DNA of 64,000 nucleotides from Beijerinckiaceae bacterium. GTDB lineage: Bacteria > Pseudomonadota > Alphaproteobacteria > Rhizobiales > Beijerinckiaceae. Position numbers and translations under genes: made by a program. How positions within the stretch are numbered: position 1 is the first letter of the stretch; every line of letters starts with the position of its first letter. This document shows positions 24,590 through 35,931 of the stretch, piece after piece. The DNA lies in NCBI GenBank assembly GCA_021324915.1, contig JAJPIC010000012.1, positions 62,001-126,000 of the forward strand. The letters are read 5' to 3'. Under the pieces are notes generated by a model. It had not been told where the DNA came from, did no database searches, and worked only from the letters and a program-made list of their open reading frames with translations.

Positions 24590-25138
24590 TCAGCCGACCT
24601 TGCGCAGCTTGCCGTAGATGAGCCGGTCGGCACGTTCTTGTTCGGATTCGCGCGACACGCGCGTGCCGTGATTGACAAGGTCGGTCGCCTTGAGCAGGAC
24701 TTCGCGCAGCGCCTGGCCGGCGCGGGCGCAAATCTCCATCATTGCCGCGGAGGTGCAGCCGCCCTGCAGTTTGTGCTGGCGCCTGATCGCCACAACGGCT
24801 CCGACGGCGCGCCGGTCGAGATCGGCGACCACGGCCTCGAAGTCGCGGCGGAAATTGGCGTCGAGCGCGCGATAGGCTTCGAGCGCCGAGGCGCGGCCCG
24901 GCAGGATCGATTTGGCGAAATAGTCCTGATAGCTCGTCGGGCGCCATTGCAGGATGTCGTCGATCAATTCCGGCATAGTCGGCAATTGCTCGATCATCAT
25001 CACGATCTCATTGAAGAGATTGAGATAATCGTTCGCTAGACCGGAAGCCGGATTGACGATGGCCTCCGCCCTCTTCTGGCGCTCGATATCGGCGGCAGAG
25101 CCGCTCGTCCGAGAATTTTCGGTAAGGTTGTCGCCCAT
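24590..25138 (-). CDS. Conserved hypothetical protein
   Basis: A protein of about 182 residues that I cannot assign to a named family. It is mostly helical and soluble: SGLANDYLNLFNEIVMMIEQ, then LPTMPELIDDILQWRPTSYQ, a central ANFRRDFEAVVADLDRRAVG, and a cysteine pair in QGGCTSAAMMEICARAGQAL. Codon use matches its neighbours, so it looks like a resident gene. The start is set at MGDNLTENSR (25138); the frame is open to 25192, but the added residues look unlikely. It is read in the same direction as tRNA-Thr and tsaC. No signal peptide or membrane segment is visible. Confidence 0.65.
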   Translation of the reverse strand: MGDNLTENSRTSGSAADIERQKRAEAIVNPASGLANDYLNLFNEIVMMIEQLPTMPELIDDILQWRPTSYQDYFAKSILPGRASALEAYRALDANFRRDFEAVVADLDRRAVGAVVAIRRQHKLQGGCTSAAMMEICARAGQALREVLLKATDLVNHGTRVSRESEQERADRLIYGKLRKVG

Positions 25139-25302
25139 AGCCGACGGCATGCTCCGTTTCGGAAACGAATTTAATGGGCCGGAGGATAACAATCGGTTTC
25201 CAAATTCTTGTTTGGATTAAGGGGGCGCATGAAAACGCCGTACATGGGACCGGCCGCAATCAGGCGCGCCGGTCAAGGCTGCCGCACCGTCAAAACTTAA
25301 GC

Positions 25303-25377
<75 letters not shown>

Positions 25378-25513
25378 CGGCCGTGCGGCAGCCGAACGCT
25401 ATCTCGCATGTGGCGGGGCGATAGGCAAGTGAGGCGCAGGTCACTGAAAATCCCTGTAATCTTGGGGATTTGCAGTGCACAGCTTGTCGGGCCGTCAGCA
25501 AAGTCTTAATATT

Positions 25514-25525
25514 TGTTCATGAACA
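25514..25525. promoter_or_regulatory. 12-base perfect palindrome upstream of the murA operon
   Basis: TGTTCATGAACA in an AT-rich stretch (TTAATATTTGTTCATG), 50 bases before the small gene that precedes murA. It may be an operator or part of a promoter. It does not fit the alphaproteobacterial LexA consensus GTTCN7GTTC. Confidence 0.35.
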
Positions 25526-25563
25526 TTTCAGAAAGCCTTCTTCCGGAAGGATCAGGAGTCGGC

Positions 25564-25722
25564 ATGGCGCCTAAAGCTGAACCGGGAAAGAAGGCGCGCG
25601 AAGACGCGCAAAAAGATGCGGCCAAGGAACGTTTGGCCAAGGCTTTGCGGGAGAACCTCCTCCGTCGCAAGGCGCAAGAACGCGGCCGGCGCGCCGCAAC
25701 GCCGGACAAATCGCGGGGCTGA
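25564..25722 (+). CDS. Small basic protein upstream of murA
   Basis: A 52-residue, highly charged, helical protein: MAPKAEPGKKAREDAQKDAA, then KERLAKALRENLLRRKAQER and a short tail. AGGAG eight bases before the ATG supports this start; the frame extends upstream, but without a ribosome binding site. It ends 17 bases before murA, and similar small Lys/Arg/Ala-rich proteins sit before murA in other Rhizobiales genomes as I recall them. Function unknown; nucleic-acid binding is possible from charge alone. Confidence 0.6.
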   Translation: MAPKAEPGKKAREDAQKDAAKERLAKALRENLLRRKAQERGRRAATPDKSRG

Positions 25723-25739
25723 TTGCCTCAGGGGGGATA

Positions 25740-27035
25740 ATGGATCGAATCCGAATTGTAGGCGGCCAATCGCTCGAGGGGACAATCCCGATCTCGGGAG
25801 CCAAGAACGCGGCCTTGCCGCTGATGATCGCGTCTCTGCTGACGCAGGAAACGCTGACGCTTGAAAATACGCCGAGCGTCGCCGACGTCGGGATGTTGCT
25901 GCAGATCTTGAGCCATCATGGCGTCGATTACAGCGTCGATGGGCGCAGGCCGGGCGATGCGCCGCAGGCCGCCCGCACGCTCCACCTCTCGGCGCGACGT
26001 ATCGTCGATATCACCGCCCCTTATGATCTCGTCGCCAAGATGCGGGCAAGCTTCTGGGTCGTTGCGCCTCTGCTCGCCCGTATGGGCGAGGCGCGCGTCT
26101 CTCTCCCCGGCGGCTGCGCCATCGGCACGCGGCCGGTCGATCTGCTCATCATGGTGCTCGAAAAATTGGGCGCCAAGATCGATATCGAGGCGGGCTATGT
26201 CCATGCCCGCACAAAGAGCGGGCTCAAAGGCGCCGAAATCCATTTCCCCAAGGTCACCGTCGGCGGCACGCATACGGCCTTGATGGCCGCCTCGCTCGCG
26301 CAAGGCCACACGTTGATCACCAATGCGGCCTGCGAGCCGGAAGTCGCAGATCTTGCGGCCTGCCTCATCAAAATGGGCGCCAAGATCAAAGGCGCCGGCC
26401 GGCCGACAATCGAAATCGAAGGCGTCGCTTCGCTGCAAGGTGCGCACCATGCGGTGGTGCCCGACCGGATCGAGACCGGAACTTATGCAATAGCGGTCGC
26501 GATGACCGGCGGCGACGTCCTGCTCGAGCGGGCCTCGCCCGAACTTTTGCAGAATGCGCTCGACGCCCTCGCCCAAGCCGGCGCTGACATCAGCCATAGC
26601 AATGAAGGCATCCGTGTTCGCCGTAACGGCTCGGGCATCGAACCGGTCGATATCGAGACCGCGCCCTTCCCGGGCTTTCCGACCGATCTTCAGGCCCAGT
26701 TCATGGCCTTGATGACGAAGGCCAAGGGCCGCTCGCGAATCACCGAGACGATTTTCGAGAACCGCTTCATGCACGTCCAGGAGCTCGCAAGGCTCGGCGC
26801 CCGGATCAAGCTCGACGGGGACGTCGCCCATGTCGAAGGAGTCGCCGAATTGCAGGGCGCTCCGGTCATGGCCACGGACCTGCGCGCCTCTGTTTCGCTC
26901 GTCATTGCGGCGCTTGCGGCGCGGGGAGAGACCATCGTCAACCGGGTCTATCATCTCGACCGCGGCTTCGAACATCTCGAGAAGAAGCTCGGCCGTTGCG
27001 GTGCAATCGTCGAGCGGATTTCAGGAGCGGGCTAG
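25740..27035 (+). CDS. murA: UDP-N-acetylglucosamine 1-carboxyvinyltransferase
   Basis: A 431-residue cytosolic enzyme that transfers enolpyruvate from PEP to UDP-GlcNAc, the first committed step of peptidoglycan precursor synthesis and the target of fosfomycin. It has the EPSP-synthase-like fold with GAKNAALPLMIASLLT near the N-terminus (the conserved KN pair), RMRASFW-type KMRASFWVVAPLLAR, and the active-site loop LPGGCAIGTRPVDL with Cys126. That cysteine means the enzyme should be fosfomycin-sensitive, unlike Asp variants. It is preceded by a small basic protein gene and followed 61 bases later by a DUF2948 gene. Confidence 0.97.
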   Translation: MDRIRIVGGQSLEGTIPISGAKNAALPLMIASLLTQETLTLENTPSVADVGMLLQILSHHGVDYSVDGRRPGDAPQAARTLHLSARRIVDITAPYDLVAKMRASFWVVAPLLARMGEARVSLPGGCAIGTRPVDLLIMVLEKLGAKIDIEAGYVHARTKSGLKGAEIHFPKVTVGGTHTALMAASLAQGHTLITNAACEPEVADLAACLIKMGAKIKGAGRPTIEIEGVASLQGAHHAVVPDRIETGTYAIAVAMTGGDVLLERASPELLQNALDALAQAGADISHSNEGIRVRRNGSGIEPVDIETAPFPGFPTDLQAQFMALMTKAKGRSRITETIFENRFMHVQELARLGARIKLDGDVAHVEGVAELQGAPVMATDLRASVSLVIAALAARGETIVNRVYHLDRGFEHLEKKLGRCGAIVERISGAG

Positions 27036-27096
27036 CCGCTTGAACTCCGCGATACCGATGCACAAATGTTCGGCAACGCCGGTTTGAGGATCGCCG

Positions 27097-27552
27097 ATGC
27101 CTTGTTCTCTGCGCCTCGTCGCGCTCGACTCGGAAGACCTTGCGGTGATCTCCGCCAATCTGCAGGATTCGCTCGTGCGGATCGGCGATATGACTTATCT
27201 GCCGAGGTCCAAGCGCTTCGCGCTCGTCGCTTCCCGCTTCGATTGGGTTTCGGCGGCTGAGGGAAAGAACGAACGCTGCCGAACCGGCCTTCATTTCGAG
27301 CGCGTCCTCAAGGCGACCTGCACCGGTTTCGACCAGAAAAGCAAAGATCTTTGCCTGAGCTTGCTCAGCATCGCCTTCATGCTGAAGGACGCGCCCGCGG
27401 GACATGTTATTCTGACCTTTTCGGGAGGCGCTGCGGTACGACTCGAAGTCGAATGCCTCGAAGCACAGGTCGCCGATCTCGGCCCGCGCTGGCCGGCAAG
27501 GACCTGTCCCGAGCATAAGTTCGAGGATGCAGCGGAATCGCAGGCGAGCTAG
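27097..27552 (+). CDS. DUF2948 family protein
   Basis: A 151-residue soluble protein of the alphaproteobacterial DUF2948 family: LRLVALDSEDLAVISANLQD, then SLVRIGDMTYLPRSKRFALV, the FDWVSA motif, a central RTGLHFERVLKATCTGFD, and the C-terminal ILTFSGGAAVRLEVECLEAQ followed by a DLGPRWPA tail. The function is unknown, but the gene usually follows murA in Rhizobiales, often with hisD next. Here hisD is absent and an M24 peptidase gene comes next. GAGGAT eight bases before the ATG supports the start. Confidence 0.87.
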   Translation: MPCSLRLVALDSEDLAVISANLQDSLVRIGDMTYLPRSKRFALVASRFDWVSAAEGKNERCRTGLHFERVLKATCTGFDQKSKDLCLSLLSIAFMLKDAPAGHVILTFSGGAAVRLEVECLEAQVADLGPRWPARTCPEHKFEDAAESQAS

Positions 27553-27654
27553 AGGATCCGGCTCGACTGGCTGCTCAAGTATAGATGAGTATCCGGCCCG
27601 ACGTGGCTGCGAAACGCGAATAGAGGTTTTGACGCTCGGGTGCTAGAAAAGCCC

Positions 27655-29463
27655 ATGTTCGAAAGCCTCTATCAATCCTTCACCGACACTGCCGATTCTT
27701 CTCGATCGGCCGCGCGGCTCGCCGCTTTGCGTGAAGAGCTTGCGCGCCATGGTGTCGATGGTTTCCTCGTGCCGCGCGCCGACCGGCATCAAAATGAATA
27801 CGTGCCGGCGTCGGAAGAACGGCTCGCCTGGCTCACCGGATTTACCGGCTCTGCCGGCTTTGCCATCGTCTTGCAGGATCGCGCGGTTCTCTTTGTCGAT
27901 GGCCGTTACACGCTGCAAGCCCGAGAGCAGCTCGATCTCTCCCTCGTCCGGCCCGTGCCGAGCGCCGAAACAAGCCCGGAGAAATGGCTCGAAGAGAATC
28001 TGAAGGAAGGGTCGAAGCTCGCCTATGATCCTTGGCTCCATACGCCGGGCCAGATCGAGAGATTCGAAAAGACCGGCGCCGAGCTGGTCCCGCTCGCTGA
28101 AAATCCCATCGATGCGATCTGGAACGACCGGCCGGCGCCGCCGCGGGCCGCAGTGACCCGTCACCCTTTGCGCTTCGCCGGCGAGCCTGCCGAAAAGAAG
28201 CTCGCCCGGATCAAGGGCGCGCTCGGCAGGGCCGATGCGTTGCTCGTCAGCGATCCGCATGCAATCGCCTGGGCCTTCAACATCCGAGGCAAGGACGTCT
28301 CCTACACGCCCCTGCCGCTCGCCTTTGCCTTGATCCCGAAAGACGGCATCCCGCGTCTCTACTTCGAGAGCGCCAGATTGGGGCCGCAAGTCGCGGCCTA
28401 TCTCAAAGACCTCGCCGAGGTCGCCGATCCTTCGCAGCTCGAAGCCGATATCGCCGGGCTCGGTAAGCAGGGCAAATCCGTTCTTTTCGATACGGCGAGC
28501 GCGCCGGCAAGGCTTACGCGTTTGCTCAAGGAAGCGGGCGGCAAGCCGCAGGTCGCCCAAGATCCGATCGCGCTCATGAAGGCGCGCAAGAACAAGACCG
28601 AGCGCGAAGGCGCGCGCCAGGCGCATCTGCGCGATGCCGTCGCGGTGCTGCGCTTTCTCCATTGGTTCGAAAATGAGGCCCCCCGCGGCAAGCTAACCGA
28701 GATTGATGCGGCTGAAGCGCTCGAGACCTTTCGGCGCGCCGCGCCCGAACTGAAGGACCTCTCGTTTCCGACGATTTCCGCCGCCGGGCCCAATTCGGCA
28801 ATCCCGCATTATCGCGTGACGGTGAAGTCGAACCGCAAGATCAAGAAAGGCATATTCCTGATCGACTCGGGCGCTCAATACGAAGACGGCACGACGGACA
28901 TCACGCGCACGCTTGCGGTCGGCGCCCCGACGCAGGAAATGCGGGATCGCTTTACCCGCGTGCTCAAGGGCCATATTGCAATCGCCCGCGCCGTATTCCC
29001 GAAAGGCACGTCAGGCTCGCAAATCGACGCTTTTGCGCGCCTCGCGCTCTGGCAGGCTGGGCTCGACTTCGATCACGGCACGGGCCATGGCGTCGGCTCC
29101 TATCTCTCGGTCCATGAAGGGCCGCAGCGCATCTCGAAGATCGGCAGCGTTCCGCTCGAAGAGGGCATGATCCTGTCGAACGAGCCGGGCTATTATAAAG
29201 CCGGCCAATTCGGGATCAGGATCGAAAATCTCGTGCTGGTCGAGCCGCGCAAGATCAAGGGCGCCGAACGCGACATGTTCGGCTTCGAAGTCCTGACGCT
29301 CGCTCCGATCGATCTGGCGCTCGTCGAGCCTCGTCTTCTCACCGCGGAAGAAATCGATTGGCTCAATGCCTATCACGCGCGGGTGCGCAAGACGCTGTCG
29401 CCGCTCGTCGGACCGAAGCTGCGCAAATGGCTTGTGCGCGCAACGCGCGCGATCCGCGAATGA
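27655..29463 (+). CDS. Xaa-Pro aminopeptidase P family (M24B) metallopeptidase
   Basis: A protein of about 602 residues with the three-domain layout of long aminopeptidase P: two creatinase-like N-terminal domains (RADRHQNEYVPASEERLAWL, then GFTGSAGFAIVL; second with ADALLVSDPHAIAWAFNIRG) and a C-terminal pita-bread catalytic domain. Metal ligands are visible in LIDSGAQYEDGTTDITRT (two Asp), GTGHGVGSYLSVHEGP (His), ILSNEPGYY (Glu) and GIRIENLVLV (Glu). It removes N-terminal residues before proline and is presumably cytosolic, as no signal peptide is seen. The start is taken as the ATG at 27655; a GTG five codons earlier is open. The stop is six bases from the convergent DUF3828 gene. Confidence 0.93.
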   Translation: MFESLYQSFTDTADSSRSAARLAALREELARHGVDGFLVPRADRHQNEYVPASEERLAWLTGFTGSAGFAIVLQDRAVLFVDGRYTLQAREQLDLSLVRPVPSAETSPEKWLEENLKEGSKLAYDPWLHTPGQIERFEKTGAELVPLAENPIDAIWNDRPAPPRAAVTRHPLRFAGEPAEKKLARIKGALGRADALLVSDPHAIAWAFNIRGKDVSYTPLPLAFALIPKDGIPRLYFESARLGPQVAAYLKDLAEVADPSQLEADIAGLGKQGKSVLFDTASAPARLTRLLKEAGGKPQVAQDPIALMKARKNKTEREGARQAHLRDAVAVLRFLHWFENEAPRGKLTEIDAAEALETFRRAAPELKDLSFPTISAAGPNSAIPHYRVTVKSNRKIKKGIFLIDSGAQYEDGTTDITRTLAVGAPTQEMRDRFTRVLKGHIAIARAVFPKGTSGSQIDAFARLALWQAGLDFDHGTGHGVGSYLSVHEGPQRISKIGSVPLEEGMILSNEPGYYKAGQFGIRIENLVLVEPRKIKGAERDMFGFEVLTLAPIDLALVEPRLLTAEEIDWLNAYHARVRKTLSPLVGPKLRKWLVRATRAIRE

Positions 29464-29469
29464 TCCGGA

Positions 29470-30192
29470 TCACGACGGCTGCAAATTGTCTTTGATGATT
29501 TCGCGCAGCGACCATTGTCCGTTCTGGCCGACGATCTCGCCACGAATATCGTCGATTTTCCAGCCGCCGGCTTCTTTCACGAAATCATAATGGACGATCG
29601 AGGAATCCCGTCCCGAGCTGAACTTCGCTGCAACGATCACATGATCTGGGGTTTGCGATTCGACCGCAATGTCGAGATCTTCCACGTCTGAACCCGCCGA
29701 ATTGGTGATCGGGTCGAAATTGATCCCCGCTCCGCCTGATTTCTTGCTCAGGGCCGCCAGGCCCGCGATGAGCTCCTTCGAAAAATAGAGGTGGCGGACA
29801 TGCTCGTCGAGAAAAGCCGAAGGACCGGAATAGTCGCCGTCCGACCCGGCCGCGACTTTATAGATCTCTCGCACGACATCGCGCGGTGCATGCGCGCCTT
29901 TCGCCTTTGAGCTCGCGATATGTTTGGCTGCCGGCTTGCGCGCTGCGGTTTTGGCGGGCGGCTTGGCTTTGGCGGCCTGGGCCGCCTGCGCAGGCGCGGG
30001 CGGCGGTGCCGGACTGGCGGGAGCCGGCGAAGCGGGAGCCGGCGCTTGATCGGAGGGTTGCGCCGGCGAAGACTCCGGAAAGGCCATGGGAGGGCTTTGG
30101 ATGAGGCTGGGCGGCAATCCGGTCTGACCAAAAACAGGGCCCGTGAGCAGGACGGCCGCTCCGAGCGCCAAGATCGGCGGCAAGTGGCGCAT
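29470..30192 (-). CDS. Exported DUF3828-domain protein
   Basis: A protein of about 240 residues with a signal peptide, MRHLPPILALGAAVLLTGPV with cleavage near FGQ. A Pro/Ala-rich low-complexity region follows, with many PAP units and then Lys/Ala repeats (PPAKTAARKPAAKH). The C-terminal DUF3828-like domain begins about residue 105: PRDVVREIYKVAAG, LDEHVRHLYFSKELIAGLAA, FDPITNSAGSDVEDLDIAVE, VIVAAKFSSGRDSSIVHYDF and GWKIDDIRGEI. DUF3828 is related to the NTF2-like lumicin/immunity folds, and its function here is unknown. The start is placed at the ATG before the signal peptide; the frame is open to 30303. Confidence 0.75.
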   Translation of the reverse strand: MRHLPPILALGAAVLLTGPVFGQTGLPPSLIQSPPMAFPESSPAQPSDQAPAPASPAPASPAPPPAPAQAAQAAKAKPPAKTAARKPAAKHIASSKAKGAHAPRDVVREIYKVAAGSDGDYSGPSAFLDEHVRHLYFSKELIAGLAALSKKSGGAGINFDPITNSAGSDVEDLDIAVESQTPDHVIVAAKFSSGRDSSIVHYDFVKEAGGWKIDDIRGEIVGQNGQWSLREIIKDNLQPS

Positions 30193-30313
30193 ATCTTCCC
30201 CCGTCAAAGACGATAGGCTGCCGGTTCCCGGCAGAGCAACCGACCGGCAAATTGACGGGAACACTGCACTTTTTCGGGCCCAAGCTCCAGCGCGAACTTG
30301 CAAAACCCACCGC

Positions 30314-32449
<2,136 letters not shown>

Positions 32450-32471
32450 TTATCGTGCTTCTCGGTGGTGA

Positions 32472-33269
32472 TCAGTATCGCGCGACGACCGGCTGCGGCG
32501 TAAAAAGATCGAATTGGTAATTCAAGCCGAAACGGACGACGTGAAAAGTCGCGCGCGAAGCAAACTGGACCTGCGTGCCTGGCGCTGGCGCATAATCGTT
32601 CCAGTTCGCTCTGATGTAATCGTATAAATATTCGGCTCTAAACGTCCAATTCTGGGCAAAGGCGTATTCTCCGCCGATGCTATAGGCGGCAAAACGCGGC
32701 GGGACGCGAAGCACGCTCGCCGAACCCGAAAAGCCGGGCACGCTGTAATAATTCTCGGTGGTAGCATAGGAGAAGCCGGCGCTGACATAGAGAAGCAGCC
32801 GGTCGAAACTATAGCCGAGGCGCCCTCTTATCGTTCCGAAATCCTTGATCCTCGTGCCGAATACCGCCGTGCCGAGCGGAGTGACCGCCGTCGCCCTGCC
32901 GTTGATATCCGCCCAGTCGGAATCAGCCTCGACGCCGACGACAACATTATTGAGGAGCGGCATGCCTTGCGTCAGAGAGGGAATGCCGGAGAGCTGATAA
33001 AGATAGCCGATCTGGCCGCCGAACAGCGGGCCTCTTTCGGTCATTCCGGTCGTGCCGCCGGCAAAGGCGGCCGGATACGTCAAGACATAGGGAACGGAGG
33101 CATGGTCGAGCCCGAAGCCGCCATTGACGCCGACGTAGAAGCTCGTCCAGGTAAAAACAGGCTCCGGCGCGGGAGGCGGAACGGGCTCTTTCAAATTGGG
33201 CAGATCCGCCGCACCGGCCGATCCGGCAGCGAGCAACGCCGCGCCCGCGAGAATTTTCCTTATCGCCAT
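32472..33269 (-). CDS. Outer membrane beta-barrel protein (Omp25/OmpA-like porin family)
   Basis: A protein of about 265 residues with a signal peptide MAIRKILAGAALLAAGSAGA cut before ADLP. A Pro-rich stretch, KEPVPPPAPEPVFTWTSFYV, leads into the barrel that starts GVNGGFGLDHA. Strands alternate hydrophobic and polar residues up to the closing VRFGLNYQFDLFT, with a C-terminal aromatic near the end. This N-terminus (ADLP...PPPAP...WTGFYVG) is typical of the Omp25/Omp31 family of Rhizobiales. The start at 33269 has AAGG upstream; the open frame continues to 33476 without good signals. It is probably a structural or porin-like outer-membrane protein. Confidence 0.88.
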   Translation of the reverse strand: MAIRKILAGAALLAAGSAGAADLPNLKEPVPPPAPEPVFTWTSFYVGVNGGFGLDHASVPYVLTYPAAFAGGTTGMTERGPLFGGQIGYLYQLSGIPSLTQGMPLLNNVVVGVEADSDWADINGRATAVTPLGTAVFGTRIKDFGTIRGRLGYSFDRLLLYVSAGFSYATTENYYSVPGFSGSASVLRVPPRFAAYSIGGEYAFAQNWTFRAEYLYDYIRANWNDYAPAPGTQVQFASRATFHVVRFGLNYQFDLFTPQPVVARY

Positions 33270-33556
33270 GAAGGTGCCTTGCGCGCGTCGCTCGGCCGGC
33301 GGCGCGGAACGGCGATCTTGCGCCGCGGATCTCCACGAAGGTGAGATTAGGCTTGTTCCGAATCCGAAGCGCCAGCTCATGCGTCTAAGAAGCCTTTTTC
33401 TGCCGATTTGGGCAAGACCATTTGCGTGCGCCGTGGAAAAGTTTGCCGCCTGTTGCTCCCTGCCAACAGACTGCACTCGCCTTTAATTTCAACCTCTTGA
33501 CTCGCCCCATTCGCAAAAGCCACACGGGGCGGCAATCTGCGAAGACGGGCGGTGGC

Positions 33557-34042
33557 TTAAGGCGAGACGCGCTTGCGCCGGGTGGCGGGTGCCGGTCCGA
33601 AATAAAATTTTCTGCGCAGCGCCGTTATCTCGGCTTCGGTCAGCGGCGCGGTCTCGGGGCGGTTGAGAATCACCCCGACGCTATGACCGCGCCTCCACGC
33701 AATTTCCGCCTGCAGCAGGTGCGCGGCCCGCTCGTCGAAGAGCAGGATCTGGCGCGGGAGCTCGACTTCCGCCGCAAGCCGCAGACGCGCGCCGCGCCGA
33801 GAGCGATCGTAAACCTGGCAATCGATGAGGAATCTTTTGTGCCTGTCGAGCACGATGCCGCATTGGAGGTGCGTGCGTCGGCGCGCCTCGAGCCTTTTGT
33901 TGCGCGCCCCGCGTTCGATGACGGCGTATCGGGCCTCTGAGCCGGAAAGAAAATTCGGGTCATCGACCTTGATTGCCTCGAGGACGGCCCCGTCGCCCTC
34001 GCGCGAGCCCTTCCGGCGGGTCTCACCGGCTTGAGGCGCCAT
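33557..34042 (-). CDS. PilZ-domain protein
   Basis: A 161-residue cytosolic protein. The PilZ signature for c-di-GMP is recognisable: an arginine-rich start (EARRRTHLQCGIVLD, like RxxxR), a CQVYDRSRRGARLRL motif (the DxSxxG element with Asp, Ser and Gly), and AEIAWRRGHSVGVILN at the end. It may link c-di-GMP to motility or the envelope, and the window has a large flagellar cluster 10 kb away, but no direct link is shown. GGAGAGAGC before the ATG supports the start. The protein is short, without a second domain. Confidence 0.75.
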   Translation of the reverse strand: MAPQAGETRRKGSREGDGAVLEAIKVDDPNFLSGSEARYAVIERGARNKRLEARRRTHLQCGIVLDRHKRFLIDCQVYDRSRRGARLRLAAEVELPRQILLFDERAAHLLQAEIAWRRGHSVGVILNRPETAPLTEAEITALRRKFYFGPAPATRRKRVSP

Positions 34043-34222
34043 GCTCTCTCCGTTGCATTCCGGCGATCGCGGCTTAAACTCGCCGCCCGACCTATACGCA
34101 GCGCGGGCTCAGCCCCACTCCATCAGGCCAACCTGCCAGTTGCGTGTTAATCTTTACTTACGACCCGCCCAGAGGCCACGCGCTTCGACGCCCGTTCGGC
34201 CAGCCGCTGCGAGAGGAAATCC

Positions 34223-35014
34223 ATGAACTTATTCATCAAGTGGTTTGTTGCTTCAGGCCTTCTCTTGCTTGCCGCGACAGCCCCGGCAGCAGCGCAAAGC
34301 GCGAGCAAGCTCGTCGTCTTTGCCGCCGCCAGCATGCAGACGGCGCTCGACGCCATTACACCCATCTTCGTCCAGCAGAAAACCACGGCTGCCGCAGTTT
34401 CATATGGTTCCTCGGCGATTCTCGCCAAACAGATCGAACAGGGCGCCCCGGCCGACGTCTTCATTTCCGCCGACGTCAAATGGATGGACTACCTCGAAGC
34501 CAAGAAATTGCTGGCACCGGGCACGCGCCGCAATCTTCTCGGCAACAACCTCGTCCTCGTCGCGCCCAAGGATCAAGATGTCTATCTAAAGATCAAGCCG
34601 GGCTTCGATCTCGCCGGCGCAGCCGGCGACGGCAAGATCGCCGTCTGCACGGTTGAATCCTGCCCCGCCGGCATCTACGCCAAGGAAGCCTTCCAGAAAC
34701 TCGGGATCTGGCAGAAGGTCGAGCCCAAGCTCGCGCAGGCCGGCAATGTCCGCGATGCATTGGCGCTCGTCGCGCGCGGCGAAGCCAGGTTCGGGATCGT
34801 CTATGCGACCGACGCCAAGGCAGAGCCGCGGGTGAAAGTCGTCGATACGTTTCCGGCCGATAGCCACAGCCCGATCATCTATCCGGTCGCCGTCGTCGCC
34901 TCCTCCAAAAATCCGGACGCGGCGGTCTATGCCGCCTTCCTCACCTCGCAGGCCGCAGTGAAGATCCTCACGGCACAAGGTTTCACCATTCTCTCGAACG
35001 CGGTGACCCGGTGA
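34223..35014 (+). CDS. modA: Molybdate ABC transporter substrate-binding protein, orphan
   Basis: A 263-residue periplasmic binding protein with signal peptide (residues 1-25, cut near AAAQ). ModA features are [15 protein letters not shown] (oxyanion serine), [20 protein letters not shown] and the [11 protein letters not shown]-like end. An odd feature is [20 protein letters not shown]: where family members read GDP...VPAG it has two cysteines five apart, which could form a disulfide beside the ligand site. No modB or modC genes are nearby. GAGAGG before the ATG supports the start. The stop overlaps the ddl start as GTGA. It might bind molybdate, tungstate or another oxyanion, or have become a sensor. 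Confidence 0.85.
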   Translation: MNLFIKWFVASGLLLLAATAPAAAQSASKLVVFAAASMQTALDAITPIFVQQKTTAAAVSYGSSAILAKQIEQGAPADVFISADVKWMDYLEAKKLLAPGTRRNLLGNNLVLVAPKDQDVYLKIKPGFDLAGAAGDGKIAVCTVESCPAGIYAKEAFQKLGIWQKVEPKLAQAGNVRDALALVARGEARFGIVYATDAKAEPRVKVVDTFPADSHSPIIYPVAVVASSKNPDAAVYAAFLTSQAAVKILTAQGFTILSNAVTR

Positions 35015-35931
35015 CGCACGTTGCCGTCTTGATGGGCGGGTTTTCGGCCGAACGGGAGATTTCGCTCCGCTCCGGCGCGGCCTGCGCGAAGGCACTCGAA
35101 GCGGAAGGTTTCAAGGTGAGCCGCGTCGACGTCGACCGCAGCGTAGCCGAGGTCCTCGCCCGCATGCGGCCGGACGTCGCCTTCAACGCGCTGCATGGCC
35201 CCTATGGCGAAGACGGGATCATCCAGGGCGTGCTCGAAATGCTGCGCATTCCCTATACTCATTCGGGCGTCCTCGCCTCGGCGCTCGCCATGCGCAAGGA
35301 TCGTGCGAAAGACGTTCTGCAAGCTGCTGATATTCCTGTCGCGCCTTCGGTGACCATCGACCGGTTCGCCGCGTCGAAGGCGCACGCGCTCCCACCGCCC
35401 TATGTGGTAAAGCCGCTCGCCGAAGGCTCCTCCTTCGGGGTCCTGATCGTAAAGGAGGATCAGGAATATCCCCCGCAAGAATTGACGCGGGAGGATTGGC
35501 CCTACGGCAAAGACGTGATCGTCGAACATTATGTCGCGGGCCGCGAGCTCACCTGTGCCGTGATCGGCGACAAGGCCTATGACGTGATCGAGATCAAAGC
35601 CAGCGACGGCGGCTGGTACGACTACAACGCCAAATATGCCAAGGGCGGGTCCGTCCACGTACTTCCGGCAAATCTTAAAGAAAATATTTACCACTTTGTC
35701 CAAGAGTTGACCCTCAAGGCGCACAAGGCGCTGGGTTGCCGCGGCGTGAGCCGCGCTGACTTCCGCTATGACGACCGCCCCGGAGGTACGGGCGAGCTCG
35801 TCATACTGGAGGTCAACACGCAGCCCGGCATGACCGAGACATCCCTCGTGCCCGAGATTGCGGCGCATGCCGGCCTGTCGTTCGGTGAGCTTGTCAAATG
35901 GATGGTGGCAGACGCCTCCTGCGACCGGTGA
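35011..35931 (+). CDS. ddl: D-alanine--D-alanine ligase
   Basis: A 306-residue ATP-grasp enzyme that joins two D-alanines for the peptidoglycan stem peptide. It has [17 protein letters not shown] near the start, [20 protein letters not shown] with the catalytic glutamate, [32 protein letters not shown] (ATP-binding lysine), and the Mg-binding end [20 protein letters not shown] followed by [12 protein letters not shown]. It starts with GTG inside the last codon of modA, so its translation depends on modA. It overlaps ftsQ downstream by 34 bases. This is the B-type arrangement found at the end of the dcw cluster. Confidence 0.96.
   Translation: MTHVAVLMGGFSAEREISLRSGAACAKALEAEGFKVSRVDVDRSVAEVLARMRPDVAFNALHGPYGEDGIIQGVLEMLRIPYTHSGVLASALAMRKDRAKDVLQAADIPVAPSVTIDRFAASKAHALPPPYVVKPLAEGSSFGVLIVKEDQEYPPQELTREDWPYGKDVIVEHYVAGRELTCAVIGDKAYDVIEIKASDGGWYDYNAKYAKGGSVHVLPANLKENIYHFVQELTLKAHKALGCRGVSRADFRYDDRPGGTGELVILEVNTQPGMTETSLVPEIAAHAGLSFGELVKWMVADASCDR

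Noticed and set aside
25514-25525. LexA box before the murA operon
   Set aside because: The alphaproteobacterial box is GTTCN7GTTC. The palindrome TGTTCATGAACA does not have this spacing.
27553-27612. Direct repeat after the DUF2948 gene (ATCCGGCtCGACtGGCTGC-like, two copies about 39 bases apart)
   Set aside because: It is short and imperfect, with no relation to modules A-D and no visible function.
27640-27654. GTG start for the M24 peptidase five codons upstream of the ATG
   Set aside because: There is no clear ribosome binding site before the GTG, and the ATG at 27655 fits the family N-terminus; kept as an alternative only.
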